Below are positions 40,426 through 49,356 of a stretch of DNA of 64,000 nucleotides, one piece after another (the stretch's first letter is position 1; the number at the start of each line of letters is the position of its first letter). The translations under genes and the position numbers were made by a program. The notes beneath the pieces are model-generated. The model saw only the letters and a list, made by a program, of their open reading frames with translations, ran no database searches and had not been told where the DNA came from. This DNA comes from Pseudomonas sp. TH31 (GTDB lineage Bacteria; Pseudomonadota; Gammaproteobacteria; Pseudomonadales; Pseudomonadaceae), in NCBI RefSeq assembly GCF_016650815.1, contig NZ_JAEKEZ010000010.1, positions 248,001-312,000 of the forward strand, written 5' to 3'.

Positions 40426-41052
40426 ATGAACTCCGTTTTTATTGTCGACGATCACCCTGTCATCCGGCTTGCTGTGCGGATGCTGCTGGAGCATGAGGGT
40501 TATAAAGTCGTGGGCGAAACCGATAATGGGGTCGATGCCATGCAGATGGTTCGCGAATGCATGCCTGACTTGATTATTCTCGATATCAGTATTCCCAAAG
40601 TCGACGGACTGGAAGTACTCGCTCGCTTCAATGCCATGGGCACACCGTTGAAAACACTGGTACTGACAGCACAATGCCCAACACTGTTCGGCATTCGCTG
40701 CATGCAATCCGGGGCCTCGGGGTATGTGTGCAAACAAGAAGATCTCAGTGAACTGGTGAGCGCCATCAAGGCGGTACTTTCAGGTTACAACTACTTCCCC
40801 AGCCAGGTCTTGAACCCCGTACGCCCGGATGACGCAAGGTACGCAGAACTTGAATTATTCAAGTCAGTCAACGACCGTGAATTGATGGTATTGCAACTGT
40901 TCGCCCAAGGGCGCACCAACAAGGAAATCGCCAAAGGCATGTTCCTGAGCAACAAGACCGTCAGCACTTACAAGAAACGACTCATGCAAAAACTCAAGGC
41001 CAAATCCCTGGTAGAACTCATCGAGATGGCAAAACGTAACGCGTTAGTGTGA
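40426..41052 (+). CDS. NarL-type response regulator, RocA1/EvgA-like
   Basis: 208 aa. Receiver (VFIVDDHPVIRLAVRMLLEH; phosphoacceptor Asp in DLIILDISIPKVDGLEV; LVLTAQ; GYVCKQED) and LuxR-type DNA-binding domain (VNDRELMVLQLFAQGRTNKE, IAKGMFLSNKTVSTYKKRLM). The ATG at 40426 begins the receiver; the frame extends 12 codons upstream without a site. It overlaps the next gene by four bases (GTGA), making a regulator-kinase operon as in roc1, bvg and evg systems. Confidence 0.85.
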   Translation: MNSVFIVDDHPVIRLAVRMLLEHEGYKVVGETDNGVDAMQMVRECMPDLIILDISIPKVDGLEVLARFNAMGTPLKTLVLTAQCPTLFGIRCMQSGASGYVCKQEDLSELVSAIKAVLSGYNYFPSQVLNPVRPDDARYAELELFKSVNDRELMVLQLFAQGRTNKEIAKGMFLSNKTVSTYKKRLMQKLKAKSLVELIEMAKRNALV

Positions 41053-44000
41053 GAGACAGGATGCCCAGTCGCATAAAGGACTATCTAATAACATTGAGCG
41101 CGGGTTTATACCTGAGCACCTCAGTGTCCGCAGCACACACTGGCGTCGAGAACTACAGCCTCCTCAGCCACGCAATCGGCGGACACATGGAAGTCCAACT
41201 GGATAAATCTCAGCGTCAATGGGCACAAAACAAACGCGAACTGATACTGGGCACATCAGCCCCCGACTACCCGCCTTTTGACCTGACGGTCAGTGGCCGT
41301 GACTATGAAGGCTTCACCGCCGACTACGCCGGAATCCTCGGCCAGACCATGGGGTTGCCGGTGAAGGTCCAGCGCTTCGCTTCGCGCCAGGACGCCATAC
41401 ACGCACTGCAAACGGGCGAGATCGACCTGCTCGGCACGGCCAATGAATTCGAAGCCAGCAATGCCGATATTGTGCTTTCTGCGCCTTATGCCGTAGACCA
41501 ATCGGTGCTGGTGACACGTGAGGGAGAAACCCAATCGCTGACCGACGGCCTCGCCGGACTGCGGCTGAGCATGGTCTATCACTATTTACCGCGCGAGGAA
41601 GTGAAGGCGCTGTACCCCAAAGCGATCATCACCGACTACCCCTCCTACCAGAATGCAATCAATGCAGTGGCCTTCGACCAGGCTGATGTCTTTCTCGGCG
41701 ACACCATTTCAACCCACTACATGATCAACAAGGGTGACCTGAACAACGTCCGCATGGCCAACTTCGGTAAACGCGAAGCCCACGGCTTCAGCTTCGCGGT
41801 GCACAAGGACAACCCGGATCTGCTACAGATCATCAACGCGACGCTCAAGGCCGTCCCAACCAGCGAACGGGAAAGCATCGCCAGGCGCTGGAATGCCGGC
41901 AGCGACATTCTCCTCACCGATCACAAGCTGCAACTGACTGAACGCGAACAATGCTGGCTGGCAAAACACCCGGTGGTGCGTGTGGTGGTCAACGAGGCAT
42001 TTGCGCCGCTGACATTTTTTGACAGCAACGGAAACTTTCGCGGCGTCACCGCCGATCTTCTCGAGCAGATCCGCTTGCGTACCGGTTTGCGCTTCGATAT
42101 CCAGCGCAGCCGCGACGACAAGCAGATGATCGCCCTGGTCAAAGACAATCAGGCCGACTTGATCGCCGCGCTGCTTCCCAGCGCGCAACGCAAGACCCAA
42201 CTGCACTTCAGCCGCCCCTACCTGGAAAACTCTTTTGTCCTGCTGACGCGCAAATCCGCCGACAGCGCGACAAGCCTTGCGCAACTGCACGAAAAACGCC
42301 TGGCCATTGCCCAGGGCAACCCGCTGATGGACTACCTGCGCCGCGAGTTCCCACGAATCCAGCTGATTGAAACGCCGGACACCGTTCACGCCGTAGAGCT
42401 GCTCGCCGGGGGGCAAGTGGAAGGTGCCGTCAGCTCGCTGATCATCGCCAACTACTTCACTTCATCGCGAATCTTCGAACACAAACTGCAAATCAGCACC
42501 ACCATCGGCACCCAGCAGGCGGCGTTCTCCATGGCCACCGCGCGGGGCGCTACGGAGCTGAATGCCATCCTCGATAAAGCGCTGCGCAGCATTGCGCCGG
42601 AAGAGCTGGGTGTCATCAACAGCCGTTGGCGTGGCTACTCGGCGGCCCCGGAAAAAATCTGGAACAACGTTCGCCGGGGGCTCTATCAGATCGTGATCGG
42701 TGCCGGCGTGCTGTTACTGATTTCCATCACCTGGAATGCCTGGATGCAGCGCCGGATCAAACAGCGCCAGGCGGCTGAGCGCGCGTTGAACGATCAGTTC
42801 GAATTCATGCGCTCGCTGGTCAACGGCACGCCTCACCCGATTTATGTACGCGACCGCCAAGGGCTGCTGCAAAGTTGCAACGACAGTTACCTGGAGGCTT
42901 TCCAGGCGAAGCGCGAAGACGTGATCGGTAAAAGCATCATGCCGGGTAACATGAGCAATGCCTTCGAAGCCCGGGAATATCAGGCTGACTATCAACGGGT
43001 CATAGCCGAGGGCTCACCGTTGATCGTCGACCGCCCACTGCACATTGGCGGCCGCCGGCTGACGATTTATCACTGGATCCTGCCCTATCGCGATTCGAGT
43101 GGTGTAGTGCAAGGCATTATCGGCGGCTGGATCGACATCAGTGAACGGCGACAACTGTTCGATAAGTTGCGGGCTGCAAAAGAACGGGCCGATGAAGCAA
43201 ACCGGGCCAAAAGTACCTTCCTGGCCACCATGAGCCACGAAATCCGCACGCCGATGAACGCGGTGATTGGCATGCTTGAGCTGACCCTTAAACGCATGGA
43301 TCAGGGCCATCTGGATCGTTCGTCCATCGAAACCGCGTACAGCTCGGCGAAAGACTTGCTGGAGTTGATCGGCGACATCCTCGATATAGCGCGGATCGAA
43401 TCAGGGCACCTGAGCCTGAGCCCGGAGCGTGTCAACCGGGTGAAATCGTGGCCTCGGTGGTGAGGATTTTCGACGGCCTGGCCCGGCAAAAAATCTTCGC
43501 TTGCTGCTGGAGTTCAATCCGCCGCAGCCGCCCGTGGATGTGATGCTGGACCCACTGCGCTTCAAGCAGGTGCTGTCCAACCTGGTCAGCAATGCCATCA
43601 AGTTTACCGAGCAGGGTCAGGTCAAAATCAGCATCGACTTGCTTCCTGGCGATGAGCCCGGACGTACGCAGATGCAGGTGCAAGTCCACGACAGTGGGGT
43701 CGGCATCAGCGAACAGGATCAGCAGCGGCTGTTCGAACCCTTCGCCCAGATCGACAACACCGGACAGTTGGCCCGGGGCGGCGCAGGTCTGGGCCTGGTC
43801 ATCAGTCGCAGTTTGTGCGAAATGATGGGGGGCAGTCTGCAGCTGAGCAGCCAGCCGGGGTTGGGTACCCAGGTCAACGTTTCACTGCACCTGGCGACGC
43901 TGCCGCCCGAGTTGGCACCTGACTGGGTCGAACCACTCATCCCCACCAGCGACGCGCCCTTAAACGTGCTGGTGGTTGATGATCATCCCGCCAACCGCTT

Positions 44001-44713
44001 GCTCATGTGCCAGCAACTGGAATACCTCGGGCATCGTTTTACCGGTGCCTGCGATGGCCAGGCAGGACTGGAAGCCTGGACGCACGAAGACTTCGATCTG
44101 GTGGTGGTTGATTGCAACATGCCATCATGAATGGCTACGACCTGGCCTGCGCCATTCGCCTGCTGGAACAGCAACAACACCGCCCCCCTGTACCCTGCTG
44201 GGCTTTACCGCCAACGCACAGGCGGAAGAAATACACCGTTGCAAGCAAGCCGGGATGAACGATTGCCTGTTCAAACCCTTGAGCCTGGCTGCGTTGAGTC
44301 AATGGGTCGAAAGCCTCAGGCCGGCCCCGCGTGAACAGCCATTCAATGTCGAAGGACTGGACCTGTTGACGGGTGACAATCCGGAACTGGCACAGCGCCT
44401 GATGGCCGAACTGCTAAGCAGCAACCGTCGGGATCGCCAGGAGTTGCTGGCCTTGTCGCGACTTGAGCCCCGAGTCGATAACCGCCAGGCCCTGCTCGAC
44501 GTCGCGCATAAAATCAAAGGCGCGGCCCGAATTGCCCAGGCTACCCGATTGATCGAGTGTTGCGAGGCCCTCGAAAAAGCCTGCCACGACGCAGCGCCGG
44601 TGGATGAAGTCGCCCGATGCAATCGGGCGATGGACCAGGCCATGCTCGAACTGGAGCGAGCATTGCTGCACCAGATTGGCCTCAACGCCAACAGCAAAAT
44701 AGTGGAGCCTTAA
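41049..44713 (+). CDS. BvgS/EvgS/RocS1-type hybrid sensor kinase (four frame breaks)
   Basis: 1222 aa after repair. Signal-like N terminus (YLITLSAGLYLSTSVSAA), two tandem periplasmic SBP_bac_3 modules (about 55-275, ILGTSAPDYPPFDLTVSG; about 300-530, VRVVVNEAFAPLTFFDSNGN), one membrane segment near 545 (LYQIVIGAGVLLLISITWNA), a PAS domain (FMRSLVNGTPHPIYVRDRQG), HisKA (ATMSHEIRTPMNAVIGMLEL), HATPase (LSNLVSNAIKFTEQG; ARGGAGLGLVIS), a receiver (VLVVDDHPANRLLM; VVVDCNMP) and a C-terminal Hpt (LLDVAHKIKGAARIAQ). Breaks: CC of CCGGG (43436), A6 (43488), CC (44122) and C6 (44183); one added base each restores a single frame. Unorthodox four-step phosphorelay; ligand unknown. Confidence 0.85.
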
Positions 44714-44762
44714 CTATGCTTGGACGCTGAGCAGTGAGTTAACCACTATGGAGAGACCTGCA

Positions 44763-47708
44763 ATGCCCAGCCCACTGCGCCCGGACCAACGCCGGTTCCC
44801 CCTGCACGTCCATATCAGCGTCTTGTTCACTGTCCTGTTGTTACTGACCGGCCTGGTGCTGGGGATTTTCAATTACCGGCAAACCACGCAGATCATTCTT
44901 TCCAGCAGTGAAAAGCTCTTCAATCGCATCGAGCAGGATGTACGCCTGGACCTGCAAACCACCTATGAACCCATTCGCCACCTACTGAGCCTGTTGGCTG
45001 ATATGCCGGCCACCCAGGCCCCGGCCCTTGAGCCACGGCTGGCATTGCTCAAGCCGTTCAGCCAATCGCTCAAGGACAACCCCGACCTGGCTTCGCTGTA
45101 CCTGGGCTACGGCAATGGCGATTTCTTCATGGTTCGGCCACTGCGCACCGCGGCCCTCAAGACGCTCCTCAAGGCCCCGGATACCGCGGCCTATCAGGTC
45201 TGGAGCATCGAGCATCACGGCAATGCCAATCAGCTCGTTTCCCAATCCTTGTTCTACGATCAGGCCCTGAACCTCATCAGCCGCCAGGAGGTGTCCGACG
45301 AAACTTACGACCCTCGGACCCGCGCCTGGTTTACCAGCGCTCGTGCGGATCCAGACCAGATCACCACCGAACCCTATATCTTTTTCTCCACCCACAACGT
45401 CGGCACCACTCTGGCTCGACGCAGCGGCGACGGTGCGGTGATGGGCGCCGACCTGACCCTGGCCGAACTGTCCGCAACCCTGGCCAAACACGTCGTCACC
45501 CCCGGTACCGAAATTGTCCTGTTCGATGCCCAAGGCAACGCCATTGCCTACCCGGACGCCAGCAAACTGATCATCGACGACCAGACCGCTCACCTCAGCA
45601 AAGCTGCGGACTTGAGCCCTGGCCTCGGCGCCCTGCTCTCCAGTTCGCCAGCAGGCAATCGCCTGGAGGTTGACGGCCGACAGTGGATTTTTGCCCGCAG
45701 CAGCATGCAGGAAGGTGGTCCCCAGGGCCTGCAATTGGCACTGCTGGTGCCTGAAGACGAGTTACTCGTCGATGCCTATCGCCTGCGCTGGCAAGGCGCT
45801 CTGATCACCCTGGCCACTTTGCTGCTGTGCCTGCCACTGGGCTGGCTGACGTCGCGAATCCTGGTCAAACCCCTGCATGCCTTGGTGAAGGAAGCCGATG
45901 CAATTCGCAGTTTCGATTTCAACTTTCCGGTCAGCCGCCGCTCGCCAGTGCTGGAAGTCGATCAGTTGAGCGTGTCGATGGCACGGATGAAGGACACTCT
46001 GGGGAGTTTTTTCCAGATCACCGACAGCCTGTGTGCCGAAACACGCTTCGCGCCGTTGCTGCAGCGAGTGCTGTTTGAAACGGTAAAAATCGCCCAGGCC
46101 CAGGCCGGTCTGATCTACCTGCGCGAAGGCGACGGCGATCGAATCGAACCCCACGGCCTGGTCATCAATGGCACGTCCCAGGCCTTGCCGTCGTTTGATA
46201 TTCAAGGGCATGAACTGCAGAACCCGCAGAACCCGCCGTGGTTACAACAGTTGGCAAGTACCGAGAATGTGGTTGCCAACCTGGGTTTCGAACAAGCCGG
46301 GGATTGGCAGAAAGTCTTGCTCGCGATGGAGACCCCGCGGGTACACCTGATCGGTATCCGACTGCGCAACCGGCATAACGAAACGGTAGGCTTGCTGGTT
46401 CTGCTACTGGCCGACAGCGGCAGCCAAAGTGACCTGGAAAAACTTCGACCGGATCGCATTGCGTTTCTTCAAGCGGTATCCGGCGCCGCAGCGGTGAGTA
46501 TCGAAAGCCAGCGTCTGCAGGCGAAACAAAAACAACTGCTCGATTCCTTCATTCAACTGCTGGCCGGCGCGATCGACGCCAAGAGCCCCTACACCGGCGG
46601 CCATTGCCAGCGGGTGCCAGCGTTGACCCTGATGCTCGCCCAGGCGGCTGCGGCCAGCCAGGCCCCGGCCTTCAGCGGCTACCAGCCCACTGAAGATGAG
46701 TGGGAAGCCTTGCACATTGCGGCCTGGCTTCACGATTGCGGCAAGGTCACAACGCCCGAGTATGTGGTCGACAAGGCCACCAAACTGGAAACCCTGAATG
46801 ATCGCATCCACGAAATCCGAACCCGCTTCGAAGTGCTCAAGCGGGATGCCTGGATCAACTATTGGCAGGCCATCGCCCTGGGTGGCGACGAGCAGCACCT
46901 GGCCGAACTGCGCAATGCCGTACTGGCGGGGCTGGACGATGACTTCAGCTTTGTCGCCCGCTGCAATCTGGGCAGCGAGGCCATGGCCGAAGCCGACCTC
47001 AAGCGCCTGAACACCATCGCTCAACGGACCTGGACCCGAACCCTGGATGATCGACTGGGGGTTTCCTGGGAAGAGAACCGTCGTCAGGCGCGCACCCCGG
47101 CATCGACGCTGCCGGTCAGTGAAACGCTGCTGGCGGACAAACCCGAGCAACTGTTCGAACGTGCCGAAGGCGATCTGATCCCGGCCGACAATCCCTGGGG
47201 CTTCAAACTTGATGTGCCGCGTTACAAATACAATCGCGGCGAGCTCTACAACCTGAGCATTCCCCGGGGCACCCTGACGCGCGAAGAGCGCTACATCATC
47301 AATCACCACATGGTGCAGACGATCCTGATGCTCAGCCACCTGCCCTTTCCCGGCCACCTCAACAACGTTGCCGAGATCGCTGGCGGCCACCATGAAAAAA
47401 TGGACGGCACCGGTTATCCCAAACAGTTGAAGCGCGACGACATGAGCCTGCCGGCGCGGATGATGGCGATTGCCGATATTTTCGAGGCGCTGACGGCGGC
47501 CGATCGCCCCTACAAGAAAGCCAAGTCCTTGAGCGAAGCGTTGGGCATCATGGCCACGATGTGCCGTGACGCCCATATTGACCCGCAATTGTTCGAGCTG
47601 TTTATCAACGAACAGATTTACCGGCAATACGCCGAGCAATTCCTCGATCCGAAACAGATCGACACCGTGGACCCTGCAAGCCTGCTGGTCAGGGCAGGCT
47701 TGAGGTAG
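44763..47708 (+). CDS. HD-GYP c-di-GMP phosphodiesterase with Cache and GAF-like parts
   Basis: 981 aa. Membrane segment near residues 20-40 (VHISVLFTVLLLLTGLVLGI), a periplasmic double-Cache sensor (about 45-330; DPRTRAWFTSARAD, GTEIVLFDAQGNAIAYPD), a second membrane segment (ALITLATLLLCLPLGWLTSR), HAMP, a GAF-like region (about 420-570), and an HD-GYP domain (about 595-975). HD is in AAWLHDCGKVTTPEY and the GYP signature in IAGGHHEKMDGTGYPKQL, followed by ARMMAIADIFEALTAADRPY. About 140 residues separate the HDCGK from the HH segment, far more than usual. The ATG at 44763 fits GGAGAG upstream better than that at 44748. It is 49 bases after the kinase gene, so co-transcription is likely. Confidence 0.88.
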   Translation: MPSPLRPDQRRFPLHVHISVLFTVLLLLTGLVLGIFNYRQTTQIILSSSEKLFNRIEQDVRLDLQTTYEPIRHLLSLLADMPATQAPALEPRLALLKPFSQSLKDNPDLASLYLGYGNGDFFMVRPLRTAALKTLLKAPDTAAYQVWSIEHHGNANQLVSQSLFYDQALNLISRQEVSDETYDPRTRAWFTSARADPDQITTEPYIFFSTHNVGTTLARRSGDGAVMGADLTLAELSATLAKHVVTPGTEIVLFDAQGNAIAYPDASKLIIDDQTAHLSKAADLSPGLGALLSSSPAGNRLEVDGRQWIFARSSMQEGGPQGLQLALLVPEDELLVDAYRLRWQGALITLATLLLCLPLGWLTSRILVKPLHALVKEADAIRSFDFNFPVSRRSPVLEVDQLSVSMARMKDTLGSFFQITDSLCAETRFAPLLQRVLFETVKIAQAQAGLIYLREGDGDRIEPHGLVINGTSQALPSFDIQGHELQNPQNPPWLQQLASTENVVANLGFEQAGDWQKVLLAMETPRVHLIGIRLRNRHNETVGLLVLLLADSGSQSDLEKLRPDRIAFLQAVSGAAAVSIESQRLQAKQKQLLDSFIQLLAGAIDAKSPYTGGHCQRVPALTLMLAQAAAASQAPAFSGYQPTEDEWEALHIAAWLHDCGKVTTPEYVVDKATKLETLNDRIHEIRTRFEVLKRDAWINYWQAIALGGDEQHLAELRNAVLAGLDDDFSFVARCNLGSEAMAEADLKRLNTIAQRTWTRTLDDRLGVSWEENRRQARTPASTLPVSETLLADKPEQLFERAEGDLIPADNPWGFKLDVPRYKYNRGELYNLSIPRGTLTREERYIINHHMVQTILMLSHLPFPGHLNNVAEIAGGHHEKMDGTGYPKQLKRDDMSLPARMMAIADIFEALTAADRPYKKAKSLSEALGIMATMCRDAHIDPQLFELFINEQIYRQYAEQFLDPKQIDTVDPASLLVRAGLR

Positions 47709-47719
47709 TGGCGGTCAAT

Positions 47720-47801
47720 CCCCTGCTCGCGATGGCTGAGTGTCAGTCGACATCAATCTTGACTGTCACACCGCTATCGCGCGCAGGCTCGCTCCCACAG
47801 G
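47720..47801. repeat. REP pair between convergent genes
   Basis: CCTGCTCGCGATGG...TGTCAGTC / GACTGTCA...CGCGCGCAGGCTCGCTCC; arms partly diverged. Inner stem like that of the pair at 22743. Confidence 0.75.
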
Positions 47802-47821
47802 AGGCATGCTTTAACCGATAT

Positions 47822-48304
47822 TCAGCAATCCGTCAGGCGCAGGAAAATCGCCGCCAATTGCTCGATGCCTGCCTGATCGTCAGCGGTAAACCGCGCCAGT
47901 TTCGGGCTGTCCAGATCCAATACGCCGATCAGTCGGCCGTCCTTGACCAAGGGCACCACCAACTCGCTGTTCGACGCACTGTCGCAGGCAATATGCCCCG
48001 GGAACGCGTGAACGTCTTCGACACGCTGGGTCTGCAAAGTGGCGGCCGCCGCCCCGCACACTCCGCGACCAAACGGAATCCGCACACAGGCGATCTGCCC
48101 CTGGAATGGGCCAAGCACCAGTTCTTCGTTGCGATTGAGGTAGAAACCAGCCCAGTTCAGGTCATCGAGCTGGTTAAACAAAAACGCCGAAAACTGCGCG
48201 GCATTGGCGATGAAATCCCGCTCGTCCGCCAGCAACGACTCCAACTGCGCCCAGAGCATGCCGTAGCCTTCGAGGCCCTGGCCGCTCTTTTGTAAATCGA
48301 TCAT
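47822..48304 (-). CDS. msrC: Free methionine-(R)-sulfoxide reductase (fRMsr)
   Basis: 160 aa GAF-domain enzyme that reduces free Met-R-sulfoxide. The catalytic cysteines lie in IPFGRGVCGAAAATLQTQ and HAFPGHIACDSASNSELVVP, and VGLDLDSP-like IGVLDLDSPKLARF closes the fold. The ATG at 48304 overlaps the stop of the upstream ATPase gene by four bases (ATGA). Thioredoxin would be the electron donor. Symbol used in the sense of E. coli msrC (yebR). Confidence 0.88.
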   Translation of the reverse strand: MIDLQKSGQGLEGYGMLWAQLESLLADERDFIANAAQFSAFLFNQLDDLNWAGFYLNRNEELVLGPFQGQIACVRIPFGRGVCGAAAATLQTQRVEDVHAFPGHIACDSASNSELVVPLVKDGRLIGVLDLDSPKLARFTADDQAGIEQLAAIFLRLTDC

Positions 48305-49191
48305 GCCTTGTGCTCCAACAGCTTGAGCCCGACCCAATAGCGAGCAAATTGATAGGCGCAACGTCCATTGCGATTACCCCGGCCAGTGGCCCAACGCACC
48401 GCGAGGATGTCCAGCTCTTCAGTACGCTGCCAGGCCAGGCCGGCCTTGTCGGCCAATTGCCCGATCCAGTGCTCGACGACGTTGAGGAAGTGTTCCTGGG
48501 TAAACGGATAGAACGACAGCCACAGACCGAAACGATCCGACAGCGCGATCTTGTCTTCCACCGCTTCGCTGGGATGCAGTTCACCATCAACGCGTTTCCA
48601 GTTCTCGTTGTCGCTTTCCTTTTCCGGCACCAGGTGGCGACGGTTAGAGGTGGCATACAGCAGAACGTTGTCCGGCGCCTGTTCGAGGGAGCCATCGAGC
48701 ACGCTCTTGAGCACGCGGTAATCACCCTCGCCCGACTCGAACGACAGGTCATCGCAGAACAGCACGAAACGCTGGGGGAATTTGGCGATCTGCTCGACGA
48801 TACGCGGCAGGTCCGCCAAGTGATCGCGTTCAATCTCGATCAAGCGCAAGCCGGCCTCGGCGTGCTCGGCGAGCAACGCACGAACCAGCGACGATTTACC
48901 GGTGCCACGCGAACCCCAGAGCAGCGCGTGGTTGGCCGGCATGCCGTCGAGGAACTGTTGGGTGTTGCGCCCCAGCTGTTCAACCTGGCGGTCGACACCG
49001 ATCAAATCGGTCAAACGAGTGTCGAGGCTGACTTGCAGCGGCAGCAGAAAACCGCTGCGGCCCTCACGCTGCCAGCGCGCGGCCAGGCAGTGCGCCCAGT
49101 CGATAGTTTGTCTCGGTGCCGGCAGCAGCGGCTCGATTCTGGCCAGAACGGCATCGGCACGCTCAAGAAAAGCATTCAATCGGGAATCCAC
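48301..49191 (-). CDS. DUF815-family AAA ATPase
   Basis: 296 aa P-loop ATPase. Walker A ALLWGSRGTGKSSLVRAL (about residue 92), Walker B RFVLFCDDLSFESGEG, an arginine/asparagine segment LLYATSNRRHLVPE and SDRFGLWLSFYPFTQEHFL. The family is widespread and of unproven function. GTG at 49191 with GGAG five bases upstream is chosen; the frame runs 34 codons further back without a site. Coupled to the fRMsr gene by an ATGA overlap. Confidence 0.8.
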   Translation of the reverse strand: MDSRLNAFLERADAVLARIEPLLPAPRQTIDWAHCLAARWQREGRSGFLLPLQVSLDTRLTDLIGVDRQVEQLGRNTQQFLDGMPANHALLWGSRGTGKSSLVRALLAEHAEAGLRLIEIERDHLADLPRIVEQIAKFPQRFVLFCDDLSFESGEGDYRVLKSVLDGSLEQAPDNVLLYATSNRRHLVPEKESDNENWKRVDGELHPSEAVEDKIALSDRFGLWLSFYPFTQEHFLNVVEHWIGQLADKAGLAWQRTEELDILAVRWATGRGNRNGRCAYQFARYWVGLKLLEHKA

Positions 49192-49356
49192 GTCTTCTCC
49201 TCGGGCACGTTTCACAGTAATGATGGCGATAAAGCAACCCAACTTAGCGTTCAAATAACCGGCCCACTGTTGAATCTTGAGGCCGGGAAACATCAGTATC
49301 CCTGCATGATCGACTATGCTGGAGCAGCGAAGGGAAACGGAAGTGGTTCAACCCCC

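Noticed and set aside
48310..49356. N-terminal extension of 349 codons on the hybrid kinase
   Set aside because: It is antisense to a clear AAA ATPase and carries no domain; membrane segment and homologue-like start are at 49357.
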